NCBI GenBank assembly: GCA_943325205.2
Contig: CALPOM020000009.1
Span: 1 to 35,648 of the forward strand
From: Thermoflexus hugenholtzii JAD2
GTDB lineage: Bacteria > Pseudomonadota > Gammaproteobacteria > Burkholderiales > Burkholderiaceae
Reading direction: 5' to 3'
Length of the DNA stretch: 35,648 nt
Positions 17,170 to 29,039 of the stretch are shown piece after piece. Under the pieces are notes generated by a model that searched no databases, was not told where the DNA came from, and worked only from the letters and a program-made list of their open reading frames with translations. The translations under genes were made by a program, and so were the position numbers. Within the stretch, counting starts at the first letter, position 1; each line of letters begins with the position of its first letter.

Positions 17170-18513
17170 ATGAACCAATCCCAAACAAGTTCGCAAGGCG
17201 TAAGCCCTAGCAAAGCAAAAGTCCAGAAAATTTCTGGCGTGAAGGGGATGAATGATTTATTACCCGTGGATGCGCCAGCCTGGGAGTTTTTGGAAAAAAC
17301 AGTCATGAGCTTAGCCAAGACATATGGCTATCAAAATATTCGGACCCCAATTCTTGAGCGGACGGACGTTTTTCAGCGTGGCATTGGTGAAGTGACTGAC
17401 ATTGTTGAAAAAGAAATGTATTCATTTGAAGACCGCTTGAATGGTGAGCAGTTAACGCTGCGTCCAGAGGGAACTGCTGCAGTTGTCCGGGCAGTGATTG
17501 AGCAAAATATGTTGTATGACGGCCCGAAGCGGTTATTTTATACTGGGCCGATGTTTCGTCATGAGCGTCCCCAACGAGGGCGTTATCGACAATTTCATCA
17601 ATTTGGTATAGAAGCATTAGGCTTTGCAGGTCCTGATATTGATGCTGAAATTATTTTGATGTGTCAACGATTATGGGATGACTTAGGCATTACAGGCTTA
17701 CGTTTAGAAATTAACTCTTTAGGCAATGCTGCCGAGCGGGCTGAGCATCGCCTTGCTTTAGTCAAGTACTTTGAAGGAAACCACGAGCAGTTAGACGAGG
17801 ATTCTAAAAGACGTTTACAGAGTAATCCACTCCGCATCTTAGATACCAAAAACCCCCAGATGCAAACTTTGGTTGAAAACGCACCGCAATTAGGAACTTT
17901 TTTAGGTCCTGAGTCTTTACAGCATTTTGAGGTATTACAAAGCTTGCTAAAAGCGAATAATGTGTACTTTAAAATCAATCCCCGGTTAGTACGTGGTTTA
18001 GATTATTACAATTTGACCGTATTTGAATGGATCACTGATCAGTTAGGTTCACAAAGCACAGTTGCTGGAGGCGGGCGATACGATCCGTTGATTGAGAAGA
18101 TGGGTGGTAAATCTGCACCTGCTTGTGGATGGGCAATGGGGATGGAACGAATCTTGGAGTTAATGAAGGAGCAGGGGTTAATTGAGAAAGAAGTTCCGAG
18201 TTGTGATGTATATTGGTTGCACACTGGTGGCCAAGCTTTAATCCCGAGTCTCATATATGCTGAGCGGCTGCGGTCGGCGGGAATTAATGTGATCGTGCAT
18301 GCTGGTTCAGATGGCAGTGCAAGCAGTTTAAAGTCTCAAATGAAGAAGGCTGATTTAAGCGGTGCGATGTATGCTGTAATTATTGGAGAAGATGAATTAA
18401 GAACTGCAGAGGCGATGGTGAAGGATTTACGCTCATCTGGAACTCAACAACTTGTCGCCCTAGATGGCTTATTAGATTATGTAATTGATTTGATGGTCAA
18501 TCATTCGGATTAA
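17170..18513 (+). CDS. hisS: Histidyl-tRNA synthetase
   Basis: Class II synthetase charging tRNA-His. Signature segments include GMNDLLP, the [16 protein letters not shown] region, motif 2 ([18 protein letters not shown]), the histidine-binding [13 protein letters not shown] and motif 3 with [10 protein letters not shown] and [10 protein letters not shown], followed by an anticodon-binding domain of about 90 residues. I chose ATG 17170 because a short AGG at 17160-17162 is 7 bases upstream. ATG 17155 is equally possible and adds five residues. A longer frame from 17092 overlaps ispG and is not supported. It sits in the conserved ispG-hisS-yfgM-bamB-der order. Confidence 0.97.
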   Translation: MNQSQTSSQGVSPSKAKVQKISGVKGMNDLLPVDAPAWEFLEKTVMSLAKTYGYQNIRTPILERTDVFQRGIGEVTDIVEKEMYSFEDRLNGEQLTLRPEGTAAVVRAVIEQNMLYDGPKRLFYTGPMFRHERPQRGRYRQFHQFGIEALGFAGPDIDAEIILMCQRLWDDLGITGLRLEINSLGNAAERAEHRLALVKYFEGNHEQLDEDSKRRLQSNPLRILDTKNPQMQTLVENAPQLGTFLGPESLQHFEVLQSLLKANNVYFKINPRLVRGLDYYNLTVFEWITDQLGSQSTVAGGGRYDPLIEKMGGKSAPACGWAMGMERILELMKEQGLIEKEVPSCDVYWLHTGGQALIPSLIYAERLRSAGINVIVHAGSDGSASSLKSQMKKADLSGAMYAVIIGEDELRTAEAMVKDLRSSGTQQLVALDGLLDYVIDLMVNHSD

Positions 18514-18550
18514 ATATTTGATCCTTTAGATTTTTTATGAAGAGATATAC

Positions 18551-19261
18551 ATGCGCTTAGACCTTGAAGAACAAGAACAGTTAGCCAACTTAAAGGCCTT
18601 TTGGATTAATTATGGGCGATGGATTTTGCTCGGACTAGTCGTGGTACTTTTCCTCTATGGCGGATACTGGTTGTATGAAAGACAGCAAGTCCAAAAATCT
18701 TTGGAAGCGTCCAAGATCTATAGTGAGATGGTCGTTGATTTGAGTCAAAATGACTTGCCCAAGGCCATTCAAAAGACGGAGTTATTACAACAACAATTTA
18801 CTGCTACACCGTATGCTGCGATGGCTGGTTTAGCGACTGCTAATCTGGCCTATTTAGCCAGTAATACAAAAGAATCCCTTGCGCAATTAGAGTGGGTAGA
18901 GGGTAAGGCTAAGAGTGAGAGTTTTCAGGTGATTGCGCGCTTGCGAATGGTCGCAATGTTGATTGATCAAAAGGATGAAAAATCCTTTGCAAAAGCCAAT
19001 GACCTCCTCAACAAAAAGCCTGTAGTTGGTTTTGAAGCTTTACAGTTAGAACGCCGTGGTGATTGGTTTTATGTCCAGGATAAAAATCCTGAGGCCAAAA
19101 AACAATACATACAAGCCTGGGATGTCATGGCCTTACAACGTGCTAAGCAAGCAGGCTTAAAAGAAGTGGATCCGATGATGAAGGATTTAGAACGTCGTAA
19201 CCCTGCTGAAAATCAGCGGTTATTGAAGGCGAAGATAGATAGTTTAGGTGGCTTTGAATGA
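18551..19261 (+). CDS. yfgM: YfgM-like TPR membrane protein
   Basis: A 236-residue bitopic inner-membrane protein: a short charged N-terminus (MRLDLEEQEQ), one membrane segment at about residues 24-42 and a periplasmic tetratricopeptide-like domain. In E. coli, YfgM partners the periplasmic chaperone PpiD at the Sec translocon and influences stress signalling. That role here is inferred from family and from its place between hisS and bamB. Its stop overlaps the bamB start (ATGA at 19258-19261), indicating coupled translation. Confidence 0.92.
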   Translation: MRLDLEEQEQLANLKAFWINYGRWILLGLVVVLFLYGGYWLYERQQVQKSLEASKIYSEMVVDLSQNDLPKAIQKTELLQQQFTATPYAAMAGLATANLAYLASNTKESLAQLEWVEGKAKSESFQVIARLRMVAMLIDQKDEKSFAKANDLLNKKPVVGFEALQLERRGDWFYVQDKNPEAKKQYIQAWDVMALQRAKQAGLKEVDPMMKDLERRNPAENQRLLKAKIDSLGGFE

Positions 19262-20430
19262 TTTTGAGCACTTTTTTAGTTCCGCGTTTGAAGTCAATTT
19301 CTTGGCTAAGCACTGGGCTTTTAATGTTCCTTGTAGTGGTATTTGTTAGTGGTTGTAGTGGGTCAAAGCGAAGATTAGCTGCAGAATTAAAACCCATTAG
19401 TTCGCCGATGAATATAGAACGAGTTTGGTCGGTCAGTGTAGGCAAGTCAACGCCATTAACTTTTCAGCCTATACTCAATGGCGATGATATTTATACAGCC
19501 TCGGTTGATGGGGAGATTTATCGTATTGATGCCATGACTGGAAGAGTGGTGTGGCGGGTATCGATTGGGACGAATATTTACTCGGGGGTTGGCACCGATG
19601 GTCGCGTTTTAGTTGTAGCCAATAATAAGGGGCGTGTGTTTGCCTTCAATGCTCAGTCAGGCGCGGCTTTATGGAATACTTCAGTTGACACAGAGGTCTT
19701 AACGGAGCCGCTGGTTGCTGGCTCAACGATAGTGATTCGTTCTATCAATAATCGGATGGTTGCACTGGATACTGCAACTGGCAAGCGTCGATGGGTTAAT
19801 CAGCTTGCTCAATCCGCACTGAACTTAAGAACGAGTTACAGCATGTTACCAATTAATAATGAGGTTCTTTTAACAGGCGTATCAGGCGGCCGTTTTGGAG
19901 TTTTTAATTTAGTAAACGGTAATGTGATTTGGGAGAGTTTGCTGGCTCCTCCTAAAGGGGTTTCGGAGATTGAGCGTTTGAGTGACATCACATCGAGGCC
20001 TAGTTTACTAGCGAATTGGATGTGTACAGTTTCTTATCAGGGAAAAATTGGTTGTGGTGATATCAAAGTAGCAGCGATGTTATGGACTAAAGATTTTTCT
20101 AGTTACTACGGCGTTTCCCAATTGGGACAAAAAGTGTTCGCAGTTAACGAGAAGTCGCATATTGTTGCCTTTGATAGTCAAAAGGGTGACGAGTTATGGC
20201 GTAATGAGTTATTGATGTGGCGTGATATCGGTGAGCCTTTGGCAACTGGCAAAGTAGTTATTGCTGGCGATGGTCAGGGTTATGTGCATTTATTCAGTCA
20301 GGATAATGGCAGTTTACTTGGCCGAGTCCGCGTCGATAGTTCGCCAGTCAATGCGCAGCCCATTGCTATTAATGGCTTAATGATTTTTCAGTCCAAGGCC
20401 GGAACCTTAGCTGCGTATCGGACCCAATGA
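19258..20430 (+). CDS. bamB: Outer-membrane assembly lipoprotein BamB
   Basis: Lipoprotein of the BAM complex that inserts beta-barrel proteins into the outer membrane. The signal peptide ends in VSGC (Cys33) and Ser follows, which permits outer-membrane sorting. The rest is an eight-bladed PQQ-type propeller, with recurring blade ends such as [38 protein letters not shown] and [13 protein letters not shown]. Length, 390, is normal. Its start overlaps yfgM and its stop overlaps der, both as ATGA, so the three are translated together. Confidence 0.96.
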   Translation: MILSTFLVPRLKSISWLSTGLLMFLVVVFVSGCSGSKRRLAAELKPISSPMNIERVWSVSVGKSTPLTFQPILNGDDIYTASVDGEIYRIDAMTGRVVWRVSIGTNIYSGVGTDGRVLVVANNKGRVFAFNAQSGAALWNTSVDTEVLTEPLVAGSTIVIRSINNRMVALDTATGKRRWVNQLAQSALNLRTSYSMLPINNEVLLTGVSGGRFGVFNLVNGNVIWESLLAPPKGVSEIERLSDITSRPSLLANWMCTVSYQGKIGCGDIKVAAMLWTKDFSSYYGVSQLGQKVFAVNEKSHIVAFDSQKGDELWRNELLMWRDIGEPLATGKVVIAGDGQGYVHLFSQDNGSLLGRVRVDSSPVNAQPIAINGLMIFQSKAGTLAAYRTQ

Positions 20431-21770
20431 AGCCAGTCATCGCGATTGTAGGTCGCCCCAATGTTGGTAAGTCGACATTATTTAATCGTTTAACTCGGTC
20501 ACGTGATGCCTTAGTGGCTGACTTTTCTGGTTTAACCAGAGATCGGCATTATGGCAATGGTCGGCTTGGAGATCGAGAATTTATATGCATCGACACGGGT
20601 GGTTTTGAGCCCGTAGCTAAGACTGGAATTTTAGCGGAGATGGCCAAACAGACAAAGCAAGCTGTTGTGGAAGCGGATATTGTAATTTTTCTAGTGGATG
20701 GAAGGCTTGGCTTAGCTCCTCAAGACCGGGTAATTGCTGACTTTTTAAGAAAGACTGGTCGACCAGTTATTTTGGCAGTGAATAAGTCGGAGGGGATGAC
20801 TAGTTCAGTCGTGGGAGCAGATTTTTATGAGTTAGGTTTAGGTGAGCCAAATGCGATTTCATCGGCGCACGGGGACGGTGTCCGTGCGATGTTAGATGAA
20901 GCTTTAGACGCCTTAGGTATTCCAGAACCAGATGAAGAAGTCGACAATCCCGATCGTTCGACCCGCATTGCGGTAGTTGGCAGGCCAAATGTTGGTAAAT
21001 CAACGTTGATCAATACCCTACTTGGTGAGGAAAGAGTGATTGCCTTTGACTTGCCGGGGACGACTCGAGATGCGATTGCGATTCCGTTTAGTCGAGGTAA
21101 CAAGCCTTATACCCTCATAGATACTGCAGGACTTCGTAAGCGTGGCAAGATTTTTGAAGCCATCGAAAAATTTTCGGTTGTCAAGACTTTGCAAGCGATT
21201 GCTGACTGTCACGTTGTTATTTTAATGTTAGATGCCCAGCAAGATATTTCTGAGCAAGACGCGCACATTGCTGGATTTATTGTTGAGGCTGGCAGGGCTT
21301 TAGTTGTAGCGGTTAACAAGTGGGACGGTTTAGATACCTATCAAAAAGAGACCTCACGAAATGATATTGCCAGAAAATTACGATTTTTAGACTTTGCTAA
21401 TGTGCATACGATTTCAGCGATCAAAGGTTTTGGCTTAACGGAGTTATTTAAGGATGTTGATTTAGCATATGCGGCTGCCATGACGAAGATGCCTACGCCA
21501 AAGCTCTCACGCATATTAGAAGATTCAGTGGAATTTCAGCAACCCAAGCGGGTTGGACGATTTCGGCCAAAACTTCGTTACGCGCATCAGGGTGGCTCAA
21601 ACCCCCCGATTGTGATTATTCATGGTAATGGTTTAGACGGAGTGACGGCGAGTTATCGGCGTTATCTAGAAGGCAGGTTTCGTGAGGCCTTTCATTTAAG
21701 AGGAACGCCATTAAGAATTGAGTTCCGATCTACTAAAAACCCCTTCCTAGAACCAGGTAAGTCGCACTAA
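20427..21770 (+). CDS. der: Ribosome biogenesis GTPase Der
   Basis: Essential GTPase (EngA) for 50S subunit maturation, recognised by two tandem G domains and a C-terminal KH-like domain. Both P-loops read GRPNVGKS (residues 8-15 and 185-192). Switch II segments are DTGGF and DTAGL, and specificity motifs are NKSE and NKWD. The C-terminus ([16 protein letters not shown] end with the STKNPF motif) is typical. Length is 447. It is the last gene before a 392-base A/T-rich gap that separates it from hfq. Confidence 0.98.
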   Translation: MKPVIAIVGRPNVGKSTLFNRLTRSRDALVADFSGLTRDRHYGNGRLGDREFICIDTGGFEPVAKTGILAEMAKQTKQAVVEADIVIFLVDGRLGLAPQDRVIADFLRKTGRPVILAVNKSEGMTSSVVGADFYELGLGEPNAISSAHGDGVRAMLDEALDALGIPEPDEEVDNPDRSTRIAVVGRPNVGKSTLINTLLGEERVIAFDLPGTTRDAIAIPFSRGNKPYTLIDTAGLRKRGKIFEAIEKFSVVKTLQAIADCHVVILMLDAQQDISEQDAHIAGFIVEAGRALVVAVNKWDGLDTYQKETSRNDIARKLRFLDFANVHTISAIKGFGLTELFKDVDLAYAAAMTKMPTPKLSRILEDSVEFQQPKRVGRFRPKLRYAHQGGSNPPIVIIHGNGLDGVTASYRRYLEGRFREAFHLRGTPLRIEFRSTKNPFLEPGKSH

Positions 21771-22162
21771 AAAGTTAGGAATTGATATATATTATGGGGT
21801 GAGAGCAGGTATGAAGGATCACGTTATTAGAAATAACTAAGAACGAATTAAGAATGCGTTTTTCTCAATAGCGACTAAGATTGATTGATGATTTTAATGT
21901 GTTTCTATTTAGGTTATTGTTTTATATAGATAAATTAAGTATATTAAGAAATCCAGTCGTGATAGGCTTAAGCAGTAATGAGTCAGCAGTAATCAATATT
22001 TATAGTAATTCCACGAAGTATTTAGAATTGAACTAGCGAGATTTGGGTGAGGATTTATGTAGTTGTAATGCAGTAATGTAAGTATCAAGGTTGTAAAGAT
22101 CCAGGTTGAAAAAAATAAAATTTAGGAAGTTGTAGTTCCACAAAAAAACAAAAAAGGGTAAT
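21771..22162. other. A/T-rich gap between der and hfq
   Basis: This is the only stretch over 300 bases without a gene. It is very A/T rich and contains no tRNA, no convincing reading frame (short ATG frames stop within 4-10 codons) and no clear terminator after der. It holds one good sigma-70-like promoter candidate (21917-21945), three copies of GCAGTAAT (21972-21979, 21986-21993, 22070-22077) and the hfq Shine-Dalgarno AAGGG (22154-22158). A small RNA or long leader is possible but I cannot see a defining fold. Confidence 0.6.
21917..21945 (+). promoter_or_regulatory. Candidate sigma-70 promoter for hfq operon
   Basis: TTGTTT at 21917-21922, a 17-base spacer, then TATATT at 21940-21945: four of six and five of six consensus bases with ideal spacing. 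A start near 21952 would give hfq a leader of about 210 bases. A/T-rich DNA makes false matches common. Confidence 0.45.
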
Positions 22163-22405
22163 ATGAACAGCAACAAAGGACAGCTTTTGCAAGATCCGTT
22201 TCTCAACGCACTTCGCAAAGAGCATATTCCAGTATCGATCTATCTAGTTAATGGTATCAAACTGCAAGGCAATATTGACTCATTTGATCAGTATGTCGTC
22301 TTATTACGCAATACAGTTACGCAGATGGTATATAAGCACGCGATTTCAACGATTGTGCCTGCTAAGGCGGTAACTTTCCGAACTGACGAGGATCCGACAA
22401 GTTAG
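22163..22405 (+). CDS. hfq: RNA chaperone Hfq
   Basis: Hexameric Sm-like protein that pairs small RNAs with messages. The 80 residues include the Sm1 core ([19 protein letters not shown] then [20 protein letters not shown]) and the Sm2 motif [10 protein letters not shown]. The C-terminal tail is very short, as in many betaproteobacteria and unlike the longer E. coli tail. AAGGG at 22154-22158 precedes the ATG by 4 bases. It is the first gene of an hfq-hflX-hflK-hflC-hisZ-purA run, and the coding homology of hflX runs up to or into its 3' end. Confidence 0.97.
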   Translation: MNSNKGQLLQDPFLNALRKEHIPVSIYLVNGIKLQGNIDSFDQYVVLLRNTVTQMVYKHAISTIVPAKAVTFRTDEDPTS

Positions 22406-22481
22406 TACCAATTCCAAGGTTGACCCAGTTCGAGCCGTTTTAATCGGCATCGATTTTGGTCAACCAAACTTCCTTGAGAGC
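22374..22481 (+). other. Upstream in-frame extension of hflX without ATG/GTG/TTG
   Basis: The hflX frame stays open upstream of ATG 22482 back to a TAA at 22371-22373. Codons from 22428 read VRAVLIGIDFGQPNFLES, which aligns with the first strand of the HflX N-terminal domain (E. coli has EQAVLVHIYF at this place). No ATG, GTG or TTG exists in this frame between 22374 and 22481. CTG 22383 or ATC 22392 are the only near-cognate candidates that I noted. Confidence 0.75.
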
Positions 22482-23654
22482 ATGTCAGAGCTCCATTTGC
22501 TCGCGCAGGCTGCTGGCTCGTTTCCAGTTAGACAAATTCTCACAAAGCGTCTCAAACCAGATCCTAAATTATTTATTGGTAGTGGTAAGGTTGAGGAAAT
22601 CCAAGCGATCATGTTGCAAGAGGAAGCGCAGATTGCTATTTTCAACAACGCCTTAAGTCCGGCGCAGCAGCGAAATTTAGAACGGTCACTTGATCGACAC
22701 GTGATTGATCGAACTAGTCTGATTTTAGATATTTTTGCGCAACGTGCAAAAAGTCATATTGGTCAAGTACAAGTGGAACTTGCCAACGTTCGCTATCGAC
22801 TATCTCGGTTGGTCCGAGCTTGGAGTCATTTAGAGCGTCAAAAAGGTGGTATTGGCCTACGCGGTGGTCCGGGTGAGACGCAAATGGAATTAGACCGGCG
22901 AATGTTAGAAAATCGCGCCAAGCGATTGGGCTCAGACCTGGGTAAATTACAAAAACAACAAGCTACACAACGCCGTCATCGAACCAAACGGGCTGTATTT
23001 TCAATCTCTATCGTTGGCTACACCAACGCTGGCAAGTCTACTTTGTTTAATGCTTTAACCAAAGCTGGGACTTATGCAGCTGACCAGTTATTTGCAACGT
23101 TGGATACCACCACGAGACGGCTCTATTTGCCAGAATTCGGAAATGCTGTGATTTCTGACACGGTTGGTTTTATCCGTGAATTACCCCATCAATTAGTTGA
23201 AGCATTTCGAGCGACCCTAGATGAGACAGTTCATGCTGATTTGTTATTACATGTTGTGGACGCCGCTAGCCTGGTTCGTGAAGAACAAATCGACGAAGTT
23301 AATAAGGTTTTAGCTGAAATTGGCGCTCAAAACATACCTGTTATCCTTGTTATGAATAAAATAGATCAATTACCAGAATATGTTGGTCGTGGCCCTGAAC
23401 TGCGTTATGAGAAGGATGGTAAGATTTCAAAAGTCTATTTGTCTGCGCGTTCGGGCGAGGGACTTGAATTATTAAGAGGAGTTCTTGCCACAATTGCTCA
23501 AGAGACTGATAAAATCAGACGATTAGAGAATTTCGAAGTTACGCAAGCAGAGGTGGGTGAGCCGGTTGATGTGTTGGCTGATCGCCCGGTGAGCGCTGAC
23601 TACTTGTTGAGTTTTAACGACGCACGTTTGGGTTATTTACCGAGAGATATTTAA
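22482..23654 (+). CDS. hflX: Ribosome-splitting GTPase HflX
   Basis: GTPase that splits stalled ribosomes under stress. Visible: the N-terminal HflX domain (KLFIGSGKVEEIQ, ALSPAQQRNLER, VIDRTSLILDIFAQRA), the glycine-rich signature GGIGLRGGPGETQMELDRR, then the G domain with GYTNAGKST (from residue 179 counted from ATG 22482), DTVGFIRELP and NKID. The coordinates use the first canonical start, but the true protein probably begins upstream, because conserved N-terminal residues precede this ATG in frame. The downstream hflK frame opens 1 base after the stop. Confidence 0.95.
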   Translation: MSELHLLAQAAGSFPVRQILTKRLKPDPKLFIGSGKVEEIQAIMLQEEAQIAIFNNALSPAQQRNLERSLDRHVIDRTSLILDIFAQRAKSHIGQVQVELANVRYRLSRLVRAWSHLERQKGGIGLRGGPGETQMELDRRMLENRAKRLGSDLGKLQKQQATQRRHRTKRAVFSISIVGYTNAGKSTLFNALTKAGTYAADQLFATLDTTTRRLYLPEFGNAVISDTVGFIRELPHQLVEAFRATLDETVHADLLLHVVDAASLVREEQIDEVNKVLAEIGAQNIPVILVMNKIDQLPEYVGRGPELRYEKDGKISKVYLSARSGEGLELLRGVLATIAQETDKIRRLENFEVTQAEVGEPVDVLADRPVSADYLLSFNDARLGYLPRDI

Positions 23655-23655
23655 A

Positions 23656-25257
23656 TTGATAGTTTCAGTGACACAAAAGCTTTTAGCGCCTCCTCGTTTA
23701 TGGTTTAAGCGATTGACTAATCTTTTTTTATGGCAAATCCACGCTTGGGTTAGCTATCCTGTTTTGGCGCAGGAGAATGATCCATCCAAAGACGGTGTGA
23801 AGCCGACTGGAGATGCCGATAGTAACTCCGCAACGGGTTCTTCTAAACCAACGAACTCCTCGAATTCGAAGGATGGGCCACCCGACTTAGATGTGCTTTG
23901 GAATGACTTTAATCGTCGATTAGGAAGCATGTTTGGCGGTAAAGGAAAGACTCCAAGTCAGAATGGTGATCGCACAACTAACTCTGATTCCAACCCGGCT
24001 GGCTCTAATGAGCCACCGCCAAGAGAGCCACCAAAATTTCCATCTGGCGGGCAAACTTCCAAACCAGCTAAAAACTTTGGAGAGATGGCCCAAGACTGGA
24101 TGAAAAAGAATATGAATAATTCGGGCGGTTCTGGAAACTCAGGTGGGTCTAGTGGAAATAAAGATCTATTCCAATTACCAAAGATTGGTTTAGGATTAGT
24201 ACTTTTAGTGGTGGTGGTAGTTTGGACCTTGAGCGGTATTTTTATTGTTCAAGAGGGTCAAGCGGGAGTTGTTTTACAGTTTGGAAAATATAAATACACA
24301 ACCCGTCCTGGTATTAATTGGCGACTACCATCCCCGATACAGGCACATGAGATTGTGAATGTCTCGAATGTTCGTTCGGTTGAGATTGGAAGATCTTTCG
24401 TCATTCAGGCAACGAACTTAAGAGATTCGTCTATGTTGACTGAAGATGAAAATATTATTGATGTGAAATTTTCAGTGCAGTATCGATTAAAAGAGCCGAC
24501 GGATTATATTTTTAAAAATCGTGATCCGGATGGGGCCGTGGTACAAGCTGCTGAGACTTCTATTCGTGAAATTGTCGGAAAAAGTAAGATGGACGATGTC
24601 TTGTACGTTGGCCGTGAGAGGATTGGTATTGAGTTGGCTGCTGCTATTCAAGGAATCTTGGATAGTTACAAGTCTGGAGTATTTATTACGAGTGTGAACG
24701 TCCAAAACGTTCAGCCACCAGAACAAGTTCAGGCTTCTTTTGATGATGCGGTAAAGGCTGGTCAGGACCAAGAGCGTCAAAAAAATGAAGGTCAGGCCTA
24801 TGCTAACGATATTATTCCGAGGGCAAAAGGTGCTGCTGGGCGATTATTAGAAGAGGCTCAAGGTTATCGTTCAAAGGTTATTGCGACTGCAGAAGGAGAC
24901 GCTTCGCGGTTCAAGCAAATTTATGTCGAATATGCCAAAGCCCAGCAAGTAACACGCGACCGGATGTATATCGATGTGATGCAACAAATTTATAGTAATG
25001 TTACCAAGGTCATGGTGGACTCAAAGGCCGGTAATCAGTTACTGTATTTACCGTTGGATAAATTAATTCAGCAAACTACTGGGCCGCAGGATGCGAGTGT
25101 TGGGTCGGGCGCTAACTATACAGCACCGTCGGCAAACTCAGCAGTGCAGCCACCCAGTGGGTCAGTAACTGTACCGTTAAATCCATCGTCTAATCCGAAT
25201 TCACAACCTTCTGACAAGCGAGAGACTTTCAGAAGTCGTGAAAGAGACATTCGTTAA
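23656..25257 (+). CDS. hflK: FtsH protease modulator HflK
   Basis: SPFH-domain membrane protein that forms the HflKC cage around the FtsH protease. The conserved lead-in is GPPDLDVLWNDFNRRLGSMF (about residues 75-94), followed by a low-complexity Ser/Asn/Gly/Pro linker, the membrane segment at about 179-200 and the SPFH domain with FIVQEGQAGVVLQFGKY. The tail is again Ser/Pro/Asn rich. The start is uncertain. TTG 23656 or GTG 23668 give about 70 residues before the conserved lead-in, including a hydrophobic LFLWQIHAWVSYPVLAQ stretch resembling a signal peptide. TTG 23764 or GTG 23797 would exclude it. None has a good Shine-Dalgarno. hflC follows after 8 bases. Confidence 0.92.
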   Translation: MIVSVTQKLLAPPRLWFKRLTNLFLWQIHAWVSYPVLAQENDPSKDGVKPTGDADSNSATGSSKPTNSSNSKDGPPDLDVLWNDFNRRLGSMFGGKGKTPSQNGDRTTNSDSNPAGSNEPPPREPPKFPSGGQTSKPAKNFGEMAQDWMKKNMNNSGGSGNSGGSSGNKDLFQLPKIGLGLVLLVVVVVWTLSGIFIVQEGQAGVVLQFGKYKYTTRPGINWRLPSPIQAHEIVNVSNVRSVEIGRSFVIQATNLRDSSMLTEDENIIDVKFSVQYRLKEPTDYIFKNRDPDGAVVQAAETSIREIVGKSKMDDVLYVGRERIGIELAAAIQGILDSYKSGVFITSVNVQNVQPPEQVQASFDDAVKAGQDQERQKNEGQAYANDIIPRAKGAAGRLLEEAQGYRSKVIATAEGDASRFKQIYVEYAKAQQVTRDRMYIDVMQQIYSNVTKVMVDSKAGNQLLYLPLDKLIQQTTGPQDASVGSGANYTAPSANSAVQPPSGSVTVPLNPSSNPNSQPSDKRETFRSRERDIR

Positions 25258-25265
25258 GAGAACAT

Positions 25266-26135
25266 ATGAACCAACGCTTAGTACCTATCCTTGCCGGTCT
25301 TTTAGTACTTTTTTATTTAGCTACCTCGACTCTTTTTATAGTTGACCAGCGTAAATTTGCCGTAGTATTCTCATTTGGTGAGATCAAACGGGTGATTGAA
25401 GAGCCTGGATTAAATATTAAATTACCCTCACCAATTCAAAATGTGCAATTTTTTGATCGTCGGATTATGACGATTGATAATCCTGAGGCTGAGCGTTTCA
25501 TTACGTCTGAGAAGAAGAATCTGTTAGTTGATTCCTTTGTCAAATGGCGAATTGTCGATCCAAGAAAATTCTTTATTAGCTTTAAAGGCGATGAAAGGCT
25601 TGCACAGGACCGCTTGTCGCAGTTAGTCAAGTCAGCACTGAATGAGGAATTCACGAAGAGGACTGTGCGGGAGTTAATCTCTGAGCAGCGCGAACAGGTG
25701 ATGCAGGGTATTAAAAAGAAAGTTGCAGATGACACCTCGGATATTGGCATTGAGATTGTTGATGTCCGATTAAAGCGAGTTGATTTGTTGGCTGAAATTA
25801 GTGATTCCGTTTATCGGCGAATGGAAGCTGAAAGAAAACGTGTAGCGAATGAATTACGTTCTACAGGTGCTGCAGAGTCTGAGAAAATTCGTGCAGATGC
25901 AGAGCGACAAAGAGATGTGATTTTAGCTGGGGCATATCGAGAGGCACAGATCATCAAGGGCGAGGGTGACGCTAAGGCGAACGCTATTTACAATGAGGCC
26001 TTTAGTCGTGATGTGCAGTTTGCTCAGTTCTATCGAAGTCTTGAGGCTTATAAAGCCTCATTCAAGGATAAGAAAGATATCATGGTAATAGATCCTAGCA
26101 GTGACTTTTTGAAGTATTTAAAAAAGAATAAATAA
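25266..26135 (+). CDS. hflC: FtsH protease modulator HflC
   Basis: Partner of HflK in the membrane complex that controls FtsH. It has an N-terminal membrane segment (about residues 5-25), then the SPFH/band-7 domain (FAVVFSFGEIKRVIEEPGL, VDSFVKWRIVDPRKF). A long C-terminal coiled-coil helix follows, rich in Ala/Glu/Arg (MEAERKRVANELRSTGAAES and on). Its 289 residues fit the family. AAGAGA lies shortly before ATG 25266. The hflK-hflC pairing is near universal in proteobacteria. Confidence 0.96.
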   Translation: MNQRLVPILAGLLVLFYLATSTLFIVDQRKFAVVFSFGEIKRVIEEPGLNIKLPSPIQNVQFFDRRIMTIDNPEAERFITSEKKNLLVDSFVKWRIVDPRKFFISFKGDERLAQDRLSQLVKSALNEEFTKRTVRELISEQREQVMQGIKKKVADDTSDIGIEIVDVRLKRVDLLAEISDSVYRRMEAERKRVANELRSTGAAESEKIRADAERQRDVILAGAYREAQIIKGEGDAKANAIYNEAFSRDVQFAQFYRSLEAYKASFKDKKDIMVIDPSSDFLKYLKKNK

Positions 26136-26156
26136 CTAGAACAAGCGCTTGGATTC

Positions 26157-28680
<2,524 letters not shown>

Positions 28681-28698
28681 CCCAGAGAAGCGTAGCTA

Positions 28699-28869
28699 AT
28701 GAAAATTTTTTTTAAGTCATTATTCTACTTCGCCTGTGCTTGGCTTTTATCGGCTTGCGCTGCTGGAATGGTTGTTGGGGCAGTTGGCTCGGTGATTGGT
28801 ACGGGTGTTGATATTGTCACCGGTACTGTTGGTACAGTGATTGATGTTGTCACCCCGAGTTCGAAGTAA
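28699..28869 (+). CDS. Small putative lipoprotein (56 aa)
   Basis: A short gene 18 bases after purA, with AGAGAAG upstream of ATG 28699. The product starts with Lys and a hydrophobic stretch and ends its signal peptide in LLSAC (Cys20), so it should be lipidated; Ala follows, consistent with outer-membrane sorting. The mature part of 37 residues is glycine/valine rich with repeating G-x3-G-like spacing (MVVGAVGSVIGTGVDIVTGTV) and ends TPSSK. It resembles the many short glycine-zipper-like lipoproteins of proteobacteria. I do not know its function. Confidence 0.75.
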   Translation: MKIFFKSLFYFACAWLLSACAAGMVVGAVGSVIGTGVDIVTGTVGTVIDVVTPSSK

Positions 28870-28925
28870 ATATCCTGCTATTGGATTTGTTTGGTCAATT
28901 ATCTGAACCAATGATGAGATTAAGA

Positions 28926-28958
28926 CCTTAGTAAGAATTCACTAAAACTTACCTAAGG
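28926..28958. repeat. Inverted repeat upstream of enoyl-CoA hydratase gene
   Basis: CCTTAGTAAG (28926-28935) faces CTTACCTAAGG (28948-28958): ten pairs with one bulged C and a 12-base loop. No T run follows directly, so it is not a standard terminator. It could end the hfq-purA transcript weakly or serve as an operator before the gene at 29040. Confidence 0.45.
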
Positions 28959-29039
28959 CTTCGATGATGATTTTGTAAGATAACGCGTAATATTTTAAAA
29001 ATTACTCGTAAAGCAGTAATAATCAATTCAGGAGCGTTT

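Noticed and set aside
22033-22218. Minus-strand frame of 61 codons overlapping the hfq start
   Set aside because: It lies mostly in A/T-rich leader DNA and reads Phe/Leu/Asn-rich sequence with no family signal or ribosome site.
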